Shown one piece after another: positions 1 through 11,763 of a stretch of 64,000 nucleotides of DNA; the first letter of the stretch is position 1, and each line of letters starts with the position of its first letter. Source of the stretch: Bolinopsis microptera (lineage: Eukaryota; Ctenophora; Tentaculata; Lobata; Bolinopsidae); assembly GCF_026151205.1 (NCBI RefSeq), contig NC_087079.1, positions 1,452,028-1,516,027 of the forward strand. The letters run 5' to 3'. The notes beneath the pieces were generated by a model. It was not told the origin of the DNA, did no database searches, and saw nothing but the letters and a program-made list of their open reading frames with translations. Made by a program: the position numbers and the translations under genes.

Positions 1-460
1 AACCTAGTAAGGTTGCCTAGTAACCAGGTAGAGGTTATCTAGATAACCAGTAGAGGTTATCTAGTAACTAGTAGAGGTTGCCATAGCGAACTAGTAGAGG
101 TATTCCTAGTAACTAGTAGAGGTTGCCTAGTAACAGTAGAAGGTTGCCCCTATAACCTAGGTAGATGGTTATCCTAGGTAACTAGTACACAGTAGTGGCT
201 ACCTATAGTTACTTAGAGCCAGTAGAGGGTGCCGAGTAACTAGTAGAGGTTGCCTAGTACTAGTAGAGGTTGCCTATTAACTAATAGAGTTGCCTATAAC
301 TAGTAGAGGTGGCTTAGTAACTAGTAGAAGGTTGCCTAGTAACCAGTAGAGGTTATCAAGTAACCAGTAGAAAGGTTATCTAGTAACTAGGAAGTTGCCT
401 AGTAATAGTAGTAGGTTGCCTATAAATCTAGTAAGTTGCCTATACTATAGAGTTGATGGG
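1..460. repeat. degenerate ~21-bp tandem repeat
   Basis: Imperfect repeats of GAGGTTGCCTAGTAACTAGT with many small insertions and deletions, to about 445. Unit length drifts from copy to copy, which fits either an old array or raw long-read error at a contig end. No coding potential is seen. Confidence 0.75.
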
Positions 461-1064
461 TGTAAGGTAAGTCTGTACAGATTATCATAACCTTCAGCTT
501 CAATTGTACTGTCTTGGCTGTCTGCCAGTACCCATGGTAGTATATTTCCTCTTCCTGTCTACATTCAAATGTTCAGGTCCGGGACTTTTAGTGTGTATGA
601 AGCGAAACCCCACCTGAAGATGCAACTGTAAGGCTAGGTTATTTGGTGCAATGTGCACTATAATGAACTATACATTTTTCAAATCTCACAAAAATTCGGT
701 TGTTAGGGGGGGTTAGCCGTTTAGCCGTTAGCCTTAGGCTGTTAGGGTTCTAGTTAGGGTTACGGTTACGGTTCTAGGTTAGGGTTACAGTTCTAGTTGG
801 GGGGGGTTAGGCCGGTAGCCGTTAGCAGTTAGGGTTACGGTTCAGTTAGTGTTAGGTTCTGTTAGGGTATTTGGTCGAAAAAGTTTTGCCTCCTCCCTAA
901 AGTTTATACATTAAATGGAATTTTGAAGCAGAGATTAAAATGTTCTGAATGCATTCGAGCATACGTGTATTTTCGAAACAGTCTATTTAATCTTAAAGAT
1001 CAAACAAGACCGCGGACATCGTGTTTCCAACATTTATACTCTCCTTATCCTTATGTAGTGAGGT
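461..1064. other. non-coding stretch with telomere-like TTAGGG/TTACGG words
   Basis: No gene is recognisable. Between about 700 and 870 there is a short G-rich run of GTTAGGGTT, GTTACGGTT and GTTCTAGTT words. TTAGGG is the usual animal telomere unit, but the words here are not in register and are mixed with runs of G, so this is not a telomere tract as written. Confidence 0.4.
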
Positions 1065-1320
1065 ACGTATCCTGCTTCTGTTGTCTACCTGGTCCAAATA
1101 AACGAATTCAGTAGCCTACCTGGTTAAATGAACATATCCAGTAGCTACCTGTCGAAATAAACATATTCAGTAGCTACCGGGTCAAATAAAGACCATATTC
1201 AGTAGTTACCTGGTCAAATAAAAATATTCAGTAGCTACTGAGTCAAATAAACATATTCAGTATTTATTACCTGGTCAAATAAACATATCAGAATAGTTAC
1301 CTTGGTCAAATAAACTATAA
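1065..1320. repeat. ~29-bp tandem repeat
   Basis: About eight imperfect copies of a unit containing TAGCTACCTGGTCAAATAAA followed by CATATTCAG. Later copies carry 1-3 base insertions and deletions. It runs directly into the corrupted satellite block. Confidence 0.8.
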
Positions 1321-4300
1321 ACCCCCACAAAAATTTTTTTTAAAAGTGGGGGACCTTAAACAAAAAAACCCCAAAAAAACCCCCGTTAAATTTTAAGGGT
1401 TTAACCCCCAAAACCCCGGGAAAAAAAAAAACTGTTTTAAAATGGTGTACCTCCTAAACGGGGGAAAAACCACACCAACCCTTTTAAAAATTTGGGGGCC
1501 CCCTAAACGGGACAAAAACCACACCAAAACCCAATTTTTAAAAAAAATTTTTGGGGCCTCCAAAAACCTGGGAAAATTCCCACCCCAACCATATTTTTTT
1601 ATGTTACCTCCCCAAATGGGGAAAAACCAACCCCCCCCCCCCTAAAAAAAAAAAACCCCCCCGTTTAAAGTTTTGGGGTTTTTAAATAAAAAAAAACCAC
1701 AAAAAAATTTTTTTAAAAAATTTTGGGAAATCCCCCCAAAAATATTTAAAAACCCTTCCCCTAAAATTTTTAAAAAACCCCCCAACCCCGAAATACGTTT
1801 TCCTTTCCCAAAACCAAAACCAACCACATTAAATATGTTACTTTTTTTAAAAAAATTAAAAACCAAACCAAAAATTTAGTTAATTAAACCCGGGTAAACC
1901 AACCCCAAAAAAAAAAAAACTGTTAATCCAAAAAGGGTAAACCCCCAAACCCCAAAAATTTTTAATTACGGTTTTGGGTTTTCCTTAAAAGGAAAAAGAA
2001 ACCACCCAACCCAGTTTAAAATACTGTGACCCCAAAAAAAAAATACCCCCCAACCCCCCCAAAAAAACTAGTTAAAGAAAGGGGGCCCCCTTAAGGGGTA
2101 AAAACCCCCCAAAAACCCCCTATTTTAAAGTAAATGTTTGGTCCTCCTAAAACTGGGCTACCCAAACCACAAAAATATTTTTATTCCCCTAAACGGGAAA
2201 ATAAAACCCCCAACCCCCCCATTTAAATTTTCTGTTTACCCTCCTAAAAAGGGGGGAAAAAAAAACCCCCCCCAAAAAATTAAAAATTTTGTTTTGTGTA
2301 AATCCTAAAAAAAACCCCCCAAAAAAATTTTAAATTTTTTTTAAATGGGGAAAACCCCCAAACCCCCGTAAATACTTTAAAAACCCCTAAAAACTGGTAA
2401 TTTAAACCCCCAAAAAATATTAAATAAAACCCCCCCTAAAAGGGAAAAAAAACCCCTTTTAAAATTTTTTTTTTAAAAAAAAAAAGTTAAACTTTTTAAA
2501 AAAATGGGGGGGCCCCCAAAACCCAAACCACCAAATTTTTAAATACTGTGTCCCCTAAAAACCCCCTTTAAAAAACCCCACCCAAAACCCCAAAAAAATT
2601 TTTTAAAATTTTTTTTTTTTCCCCCCAAAAACCCCTTTTAAAAAACCCCCAACCCCCAAAAAAAAAAAAGACTGTGTACCCCCCTTTTAAAAAAAAAATA
2701 AACCCAAAAAATTTTTTTAAATCAAAAAACCCCCTTTAAACTTTAAAATAAAACCCCAAAAAAAAAAACCCAAAAACAATTAAAAGGGCCCCCCCAAAAG
2801 GGGACCCCCAATAAAAAAAACCACCCAACCCAAAAGTTTTATTTAAAATGGGGAAAAACCCCCCAAAATTTAAAAATTTTTTTTTTTTCCCAAAAACCCC
2901 AAAATTTAAAACTTTTCCTTAAACTGGGGGTTTTAACCCCAAAAACTGTTAAAACAAAACCCCCTTTAAAAAGGGCCTTAAAAAATTTAAAAAACCCCTT
3001 AAATAAAAATAAAAATTTTTTTAAAAAAAAACCCCCCAAACTGAAATTTTAAAAACCAAACCCCCCCCCAAAAAGTTAAATTTTCTGTGTACCTCCTAAA
3101 GGGAAAATAAAAACCCCCCACCCAAACCAATTTAAATACTGTGTTTTTGTACCTCCCCCAAAAAAGGGAAAAAACCACACCAAACCACAGTTTAAAGTAA
3201 ATTTGGGGGTTTAAAAAAAAAAACCCTTTTAAATACTGGTTTTTTAAAACAAAAAACCACCCCCAAACTTTTTTTTTTACCCCCAAATGGGTAAACCCCC
3301 AAAAAAATTTTTTTTAAAACAACCCCCTAAAAAAAAAAAACCCTACCACCCCAAAAATATTTTAAAAAACTGGAAAAAAAACCCCCCCTTTTAAGGTATA
3401 CCACCCCAAAAGGCTTTACCCCCCAAAACTTGGGGGAAAAAAAACCCCAAAAGGGGCCCCAAAAAAAAATTTAAACCAAAATTTTTAAATTTGTTCCTTC
3501 CAAACCCCGGGGGGAAAAACCAAAAAACCCAAAAAAAACTTTTTTCCCCCCCCCAAAAAACCCCCCCCCCCAAAAAATTTTTCCTCCAAAAAAGGGGGGA
3601 AAAAACCCCCCCCCCAAACCCCCAAAAATGTTTTGTTTATGTTCCCCTAAACGGGGGGAAAAAACCCCCAAAAACCCCCAGTTAAAGTTTCTTGTAATTT
3701 TAAAAAAAAAACCCCTTTTTTAAAAAATTTAAAAACCCCCCCCCAAAAATTTAAATTTTAAAAAACCCTAAACCCCCAAAAACCCCAAAAAATAAAACCC
3801 CCAAAAAAACAAAAAAATTTTGTTACCCCTAAACTGGGTACCCCCAACCCCCCCAAAAAGTTTGTTTTGTGTTTTTAAAAAAACCCAAAAAAAATTTTTT
3901 TTTAAAAACCCCCCAAAACTGTTTGGGGGCAATTTTTAAACCCCAAACAGGGGAAATAAAACCCAAAAAAAAAGTTAAAAATTTTACCCCCAAAAAATGG
4001 GAAATACCCCCCAAAAAAAAAATTTTAAAAAAAAAAAATAAAAAAACTTGTGGGTACCCCCCTAAAGGGGGGAAAAAACCACAACCCAACCCCTTTTTAA
4101 AGTACTTGTTTGGGGGTTTAAAACCCCTTAAAAGGGGGAAAACCCCCCCAATAGTTTTTTAAAAAAAACCCCTTAAAAAATAAAACCCAAAAACTTGTTT
4201 TTTTTTAAAAACTTTAAACCCCAAATAAATTTCCCCCCCAAAAAAAAACTTTTAAAGGGTTTTACCCCCAAAAAACCCCCGGGAAAAAAACCCCCCCTAT

Positions 4301-4830
4301 TAAAAAAATACTTGGGACCCCAAAAAGGGGTTTTTTTAAACCCCCCTAATTAAAATTGGGTTTCCCCCCAAAATGGGGGAAAAACCAAAAAAGGGTTTTT
4401 AAAGTTTTACCCCCTAAATAAAATACCCACCCCCACAATTTTTTAAAATATGGGGGGCCCCCAAAAAGGGTTTTTCCCCCCCAATTTTTTTAAAAATGGG
4501 TTACCCCAAAACGGGTTCCAAACCCAACAAAAAAAGGGATTTTTACCCCAAAAGGGGAAAAACCAAAACCCAAACTAAAAAAACGTTTTCCCCAAAAGGG
4601 GGGGAAAAAAAAAACCCATAGTTTTTTTTGGGGAAAACCCCCAAAAAGGGGTTAATAACCCAAAAAAAAAAAAAATTTTTAAAAAATTTGGGATTTTTAA
4701 CCTCCTAAATTTTGGGAATTTTCCCCCCCCACTTTTTAAATCTTAAACCTCTCGGGAAAAAACCAAACAAAAATTTTGTTTTAAATAAAAAAAATTTTAA
4801 GTTTTGGGGGTTTTTTAAATTTTGGGGGAA
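1321..4830. repeat. 51-bp satellite array, badly corrupted by homopolymer expansion
   Basis: This block consists almost only of runs of A, C, G and T. Its words still follow the order of the clean 51-bp satellite at 4833-5180. For example, from 1449 it reads ACCTCCTAAACGGGGGAAAA where the clean unit has ACCTCCTAAACTGGGACAAT, followed by CACACCAACC in both. The simplest reading is uncorrected long-read sequence. Open frames here (for example 3829-4162) are by-products of low complexity and should not be annotated as genes. Confidence 0.85.
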
Positions 4831-4832
4831 AT

Positions 4833-5180
4833 ACCTCCTAAACTGGGATAATACCACACCAACCACTAGTTAAAGTACTGTGTACCTCCTAAACTGGGAC
4901 AATACCACACCAACCACTAGTTAAAGTACTGTGTAGTGTGTACCTCCTAAACTGGGACAATACCACACCAACCACTAGTTAAAGTACTGTGTACCTCCTA
5001 AACTGGGATAATACCACACCAACCACTAGTTAAAGTACTGTGTACCTCCTAAACTGGGACAATACCACACCAACCACTAGTTAAAGTACTGTGTACCTCC
5101 TAAACTGGGATAATACCACACCAACCACTAGTTAAAGTACTGTGTACCTCCTAAACTGGGACAATACCACACCAACCACT
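4833..5180. repeat. clean 51-bp satellite array
   Basis: About seven near-identical copies of a 51-bp unit made of ACCTCCTAAACTGGGACAAT, ACCACACCAACCACTAGTTA and AAGTACTGTGT. Copies differ mainly by GACAAT versus GATAAT. One copy near 4931 has a duplicated TGTGTAG. It is the accurate continuation of the block before it. Confidence 0.95.
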
Positions 5181-5259
5181 AGTTTTACACGTGGTGGAAT
5201 ATAGGGTTAAACTTTATCCGCCATTATATTACCCCATTATCCTTAACAGTATGGTTACC

Positions 5260-5550
5260 CGAGAAAATGGAGGACAATCAACGTTTTACACCTATTACTA
5301 TCACGGTGCAGGACACTGTATCAGCTTATCAGACATCCTAAGCTACTTGCCAGTGATTTAGTCTTATGGGAACCTATGCATGGTACAGCACAGCAAGGCC
5401 AACCAAAACAAAGCTACTTGTCTATAATACTGAAGGAAGTTGGGACAAACTCTAAAGAGGAACAGCAAACCCTGATGCGGGACAGGGATATATGGAGGGA
5501 ATTATCTGGAGTAGATCGGACTTAGTTCCGACATAGTAGTAGTAGTACTA
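5260..5550 (+). mobile_element. 3' end of a non-LTR retrotransposon (LINE), 5'-truncated
   Basis: A frame open to the stop at 5523-5525 translates with LVLWEPMHG, then [21 protein letters not shown] and SGVDRT. The pattern of a basic linker, EL(R/Q)TLM-DRD-W and a short tail is typical of the C-terminus of LINE reverse-transcriptase polyproteins of the RTE/CR1 type. The stop is followed by TTCCGACA and then (TAG)n, a microsatellite tail. A second copy of the same end lies on the minus strand at 26102-26220. Only the extreme 3' end is present, so it is inactive. Confidence 0.75.
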
Positions 5551-5603
5551 TCACAGTGATATGATCGGCTCATTAAATAACTTTAGTAACTTTAGTAACT
5601 CAC

Positions 5604-8600
5604 TTGAGTAGCATGTTAATGTTATCGTGGGCACCGGGAGCTGTGTTGATAACCTCCAACAAATCCACCACCTCTTCTCCGTTCTCCAGCAGTATACTCT
5701 GAACATTTGGGAATTAGACTCATAATTATATCTAATTAGATAATAATGATAATTGAGATCATATTATGATAATCGATGAATTATGATAATAGTTAGCAAT
5801 GCAAATGTATTATTGAGTGTGAGAAATAACCATGCGTATCTTAACACGTGTCTTAAGACTGAGAAAATACAAACAACTTGAGAGGGGATTCTTGAAACAG
5901 ATAAATGATAGCATGGTAGCAGGAGCTTTCGAAAAACAAATTTGGAAATATCGTCTTCAACTAACTCTGAAAGGTTGGTGCCGTTTAGCAGCCTGGTAGA
6001 AAATAAGAACTATCTCTAAAAGGTTGGTGCCGTTTGGCAGCCTGGTATAAAATAAGAACTAACTCTGAAAGGTTGATGTCGTTTGGCAGCCTGGTAGATG
6101 ACATCAGCTCCAATCTGTTGTAGAGCCGGAATATCTTGTTCTGTCATCTTCAGCATTACTTCGTCAAATATCACCTGTAGTAATTGGAAACTTTTAATGA
6201 AGGTAATTATGATTTTAATCAAGGTTATTATACACTTGAGAGTTACAGCTCATGATGACTTCATGGCCAGTATGATTCGATTATCTGCAGCAAATTCTTG
6301 CAGACACGATCAATAATGTGCAATAATTTCAACAGACTTCGTTATATTAGTCGAATTATAGTCCTAGCAATAATATGAAAATTCAAAACGCTGTTTCTCA
6401 AAATACCTTGAACTGAGTATAGTATAATAATATATAATATTATCACACTTTCGAGCCAAATTTGGCAGGAAAGCAGAATTGATATTCCATGCCCCGATGG
6501 GGAGCACTGGCTCTCACCCGGGGGCATGAAATATCAATTAGTTGCTCAGAGAGTGCTCCATAGAAACGAGGAGCCCGCTCTCAGCAACTGATCTACTACT
6601 GTAAGGTACTGATTTAAATAATGATTTAAATCAATAACCTGAGTAGTCTACGACCTTAAATGCAATGGTCAGAGAGAATTTACAATTTGATGCAAAATGT
6701 ATACTTAAACGAAAACTTAAAACATTTCCTTGCGTTTCAGATGCGTCAAGCGAAATAAAAACTTTCCTTGTAAAACTTCCTCCCAATGTTGACTTTCTAT
6801 TGTACTTCTTAGCCTAATAAGGCAGGAAAGCAGAATTGATATTACATGCCCCGATGGGAAGCACTGGCTCTCACCCGGGGGCATGAAATATCAATTCGTT
6901 GCTCAGAGAGAGTCAGATATTCCCATAGGAACAAGGAGCCCACTATCAACAACTGTTCTACTACTGTGAGGTACTGATTTAAATAAAGATTTAAATCAAC
7001 AACCTGAAGTAGTCTATGACCGTAAATGCAATGATCAGATAAACTTTCCAGATTTAGGAAAAATATATATTTATACCTTGTTTTAAAAACATTTCCTTGC
7101 GTTTGAGTATGTTAAGCAAAATACAATTTTTTGTTCTAAAACTTTTTCAAGCTGTTGCTTTTTTACTGCACTTCATAGTTCAAAACCTAATTAGGCTTCG
7201 AATGATGAAACAAAGTAAAAACTCCCTGGTTTGTACGAGTTTCAAGCGACTTAAGGTTACTGAAAACGAGATCAAAGTTTACAAGCAGACTTGAAAGTTG
7301 CACAAAGTTTTGGTACTTGTCAGCGATACAATCAATCAGACTCATTAATTTCCTTAATCGCTTACTTGAAATTAAAAAGGAAGTGTCAGAACAAACTACA
7401 GTCACCCTCACAAAAAGTAGTAAACACAGAAACGATGTTTGATCTATTCGAAGGAAGAAAACACACAAAACAAAGCCAGATTTCAGCCATTTCAGACCTG
7501 AATTTTAACCCCCTCTGATCCCTTCTTTGAGCCATATTCCATATAGAAATTGTGCAGAAATTATACTTGGCTTTTCCAAACCGGTTTCGCCTAGATTAGC
7601 TTGCGAAATTCGTGGCTGATCTATAAACAGACTGATAAAGAGACTTATATGTAGATTCTGTACAATAAAGAGCGGAAATTCTATCCCAGGACTAGTTTTA
7701 ACTGAATTTTAGTTAGTGCAAATAAGTGCAATAAAAACATCCTATAAAATATATTATTTATATAAATATATCAAGGGACGAATGACGTAACTTAATCAGC
7801 TAATCTGGTTATAAATTAGTCTGGGCACTGGGGCAAACAGGTCCGATGATTAATGTGCTGCCATTCATTAGACCAATTCAATATTGGTAACAGTACGGGT
7901 GAACTACCTGGCCATGACCAGGGTGGTTATAGGCTGGTGGAGTACTGCGTTCTAAAATGTTGAAGAGATACATTTGAATATTACAAATGTTCTGATAATT
8001 TCCAGTTCAGATAATTTCTAGCTCGAAGCAGATAATGGCAAATAATTTATAATGGCAAGTAAAGATGAATACTGACTAAGAACTAAGCAGAATACTTGAT
8101 AAAATTCTAAGTCAACGATTACAAGTTGCATTGATTAAATCATTCTGAAATAACAGACAATCAAGAATCAAGACGGACGATAATATTGTTGATGTAAATT
8201 AGAGAGTGTAGTGTATAATGTGGACTGATAAATAGACACTAATTATGACCCCACAGCTCTATTCAAATACAAGAACTAGGAAATTCTTTCACCTTATCGT
8301 AGATACAGATTATACGATAAGAACTGTGATGTATAATCAACACTTAAACGGATGTTCTATACATTATACTGCATCTACAGTTTTAATGACTCTAAAAATA
8401 TCTAATAGAAATAAAGTATTAGAATCACCTCACATCAATTGATTTGCAGGATGTAATTACGTATCAAACGCGCTCGCGGCGGAATATTCTAGGCTCATAA
8501 GTACAAGACCAATAGGCGGAAAACACATTAATATTGCATGCACTAGGTAGCAGTACAAAGCAAATTCAGCGCGGCACACAGCATTCACTGTGTCATAAAT

Positions 8601-11600
8601 GTGAAACGCGAGATTCTAATTTCACGTATTGTATCTTTAATATATGAAATACTAACTTATCGAGAGCTATATATAGCTTGGACATTATAAACATAAATAA
8701 GTTCGACATGTCTAGTATTGCTTTGGTGAGATTCATAACTAACGTTTGATCAAATTCTGATTTCCAGGCCAAATTTGGCTCCAAATAATGGCAAATAATG
8801 GCAAGTAAAGATGTATACTGACTAAGAACTAAGCAGAATACTTGATAAAATTCTAAGTCAACGATTACAAGTTGCATTGATTAAATCATTCTGAAATAAC
8901 AGACAATCAAGAATCAAGACGGACGATAATATTGTTGGTGTAAATTAGGGTGTGCAGTGTATAATGTGGACTGATAAATAGACAATCATGGCGCCACAGC
9001 TCTATGTAAATTTAACAACCAGGAAATTCTTTCACCTTATCGCAGATACAGATTATACGATAAGGACTGTGATGTATTATCAACACTTAAACGGATGTTC
9101 TATACATTATACTGCATCTACACTTTTATTGACTCTAAAAATATCTAATAGAAATAAAGTATTAGAATCACCTCACATCAATTGATTTGCAGGATGTAAT
9201 TACGTATCAAACGCGCTCGCGGCGGAATATTCTAGACTCATAAGTACAAGACCCATAGGCGGAAAACACATTAATATTGCATGCACTAGGTAGCAGTACA
9301 AAGCAAATTCAGCGCGGCACACAGCATTCACTGTGTCATAAATGTGAAACGCGAGATTCTAATTTCACGTATTGTAACTTTAATATCTGAAATACTAACT
9401 TATCGAGAGCTATATATAATATATAGCTTGGACATTATAAACATAAATAAGTTCGACATGTCTAGTTTTGCTTTGGTGAGATTTATAACTAACGTTTGAT
9501 CAAATTCTGCTTTCCCGGCCAAATTTGGCTCTAAAGAAAGTGTGATAAAACATTAATCACATGCCTTCTCATGCGATATCAACATTTTCAAAACTCGGCA
9601 AGCCTCGTTATTGAAAATGTCGATATAACCCTCGGCAAGCCTCGGGAAATATCGAAACTTTCGCTAACTCGGCAAGCCTCGTGGGCGAAAGTTTTGATAT
9701 CGCATGAGAAGGCATGTGATAAATGTATAATATTATATAATAAGATAATATGAGATGTAATAGTAACTTACCAGAAGTTTATCACGTTCAATGTAGTACC
9801 GTGCAGCAGTAGATTGGGTCAGCACTACTCTCAGTAACTTCAATAAACACATGTCTATACCCACACTGCCTGTTAACATGGTTACTGTTAACATGGTTAC
9901 TGTTAACATGGTTACTGTTAACATGGTTACTGTTAACATGGTTACTGTTAACATGGTTACTGTTAACATGGTTACTGTTAACATGGTTACTGTTAACATG
10001 GTTACTGTTAACATGGTTACTGTTAACATGGTTACTGTTAACATGGTTACTGTTAACATGGTTACTGTTAACATGGTTACTGTTAACATGGTTACTGTTA
10101 ACATGGTTACTGTTAACATGGTTACTGTTAACATGGTTACTGTTAACATGGTTACTGTTAACATGGTTACTGTTAACATGGTTACTGTTAACATGGTTAC
10201 TGTTAACATGGTTACTGTTAACATGGTTACTGTTAACATGGTTACTGTTAACATGGTTACTGTTAACATGGTTACTGTTAACATGGTTACTGTTAACATG
10301 GTTACTGTTAACATGGTTACTGTTAACATGGTTACTGTTAACATGGTTACTGTTAACATGGTTACTGTTAACATGGTTACTGTTAACATGGTTACTGTTA
10401 ACATGGTTACTGTTAACATGGTTACTGTTAACATGGTTACTGTTAACATGGTTACTGTTAACATGGTTACTGTTAACATGGTTACTGTTAACATGGTTAC
10501 TGTTAACATGGTTACTGTTAACATGGTTACTGTTAACATGGTTACCGTTAACATGGTTACCATTAACATGGTTACTGTTAACATGGTTACTGTTAACATG
10601 GTTACTGTTAACATGGTTACTGTTAACATGGTTACTGTTAACATGGTTACCATTAACATGGTTACTGTTAACATGGTTACTGTTAACATGGTTACTGTTA
10701 ACATGGTTACTGTTAACATGGTTACTGTTAACATGGTTACTGTTAACATGGTCACTGTTAACATGGGTACCGTTAACATGGTTACCGTTAACATGGTTAC
10801 TGTTAACACGGTTACTGTTAACATGGTTACCGTTAACATGGTTACTGTTAACATGGTTACTGTTAACATGGTTACTGTTAACATGGTTACTGTTAACATG
10901 GTTACTGTTAACATGGTTACTGTTAACATGGTTACTGTTAACATGGTTACTGTTAACATGGTTACTGTTAATCCGATGGATCGCAGCCCATATTGGGTTG
11001 TGGGGAAATGAAAAAGCGGATGAGCTGGCCAAGCTTGGCACGACCAGCGAACACGTTTTGAAATGCCCAATCCCTCAATCTTACATCAAACGACAAATCA
11101 ACAACAAAGTCCACAGACTGAATCAGGATATCTGGTTAACGGATGGTCCTAGACACACCAAACTAACACTTGGCCAAAAGCACACCAAAATAATCAATAA
11201 TATAAACACGTCACTCATCAACAATAGACAAGACTATAGAACCGCAGTCCACCTAATCACGGGCCACTGTGGCTTAAACAAACACCTTCACACCATCCGC
11301 AAATCTAGCACCAGTGCTTGTCCTATGTGCGGTGACGGAGAGGAAACTGTCTCACACTTTCTTGGACAGTGCCCAGCTATTGCCCAACTAAGAGGTCAAT
11401 ACTTTCGGGACTACTACCTCTCGGTCAACGACATATTCGACAACCACCACATTACCACAATCGTCAACTTCACAAACCGCACCAAACGCTTAATAGTACC
11501 AGAAGAACTGGATCAGACTGGTGTAACTTAGCGCATTAACACATCACATTTGCAGCCTTGCCTAACTGATCTATAAACTCATCTGGTACCAAAGCGCGGT

Positions 11601-11732
11601 ATTCCCATTCAGATCATTACCACCACCGTCCTCCACAATTCACACTGTTGTCTCCAATAAACCCCTCCTCATCCCAGAGGTAGGCAAAGCATCTTAATGC
11701 TATCCTCTAGTGGGCTTTCTATGCCCAGCCTC

Positions 11733-11763
<31 letters not shown>

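Larger units (their letters stand above)
6441..9545. mobile_element. inverted-repeat bounded element complex (DNA-transposon-like, non-coding)
   Basis: The left edge reads TATCACACTTTCGAGCCAAA then TTTGGCAGGAAAGCAGAAT. The right edge (about 9503-9545) is its reverse complement apart from a four-base and a small indel. Both edges contain the 12-bp palindrome GCCAAATTTGGC, also present near 8770. The interior has no transposase-like reading frame. It holds two internal duplications (6464-7140 and 8040-9525), so this is probably nested or repeatedly duplicated non-autonomous elements. The stretch 7140-8040 shows nothing recognisable. All of it lies in intron 5 of the armadillo-like gene. Confidence 0.5.

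Noticed and set aside
700..870. Telomere tract
   Set aside because: TTAGGG words are few, out of register and mixed with TTACGG and G runs; sequence quality here is poor.
1442..4162. Several open frames rich in K, P, F and G
   Set aside because: Low-complexity by-products of homopolymer-corrupted satellite sequence; they overlap on both strands and have no domain.
9733..11070. Long open frames of 380-445 codons on both strands
   Set aside because: They are translations of the 15-bp minisatellite (VTVNM, HVNSN, MLTVT repeats), open in several frames at once because the unit is 15 bp without a stop.
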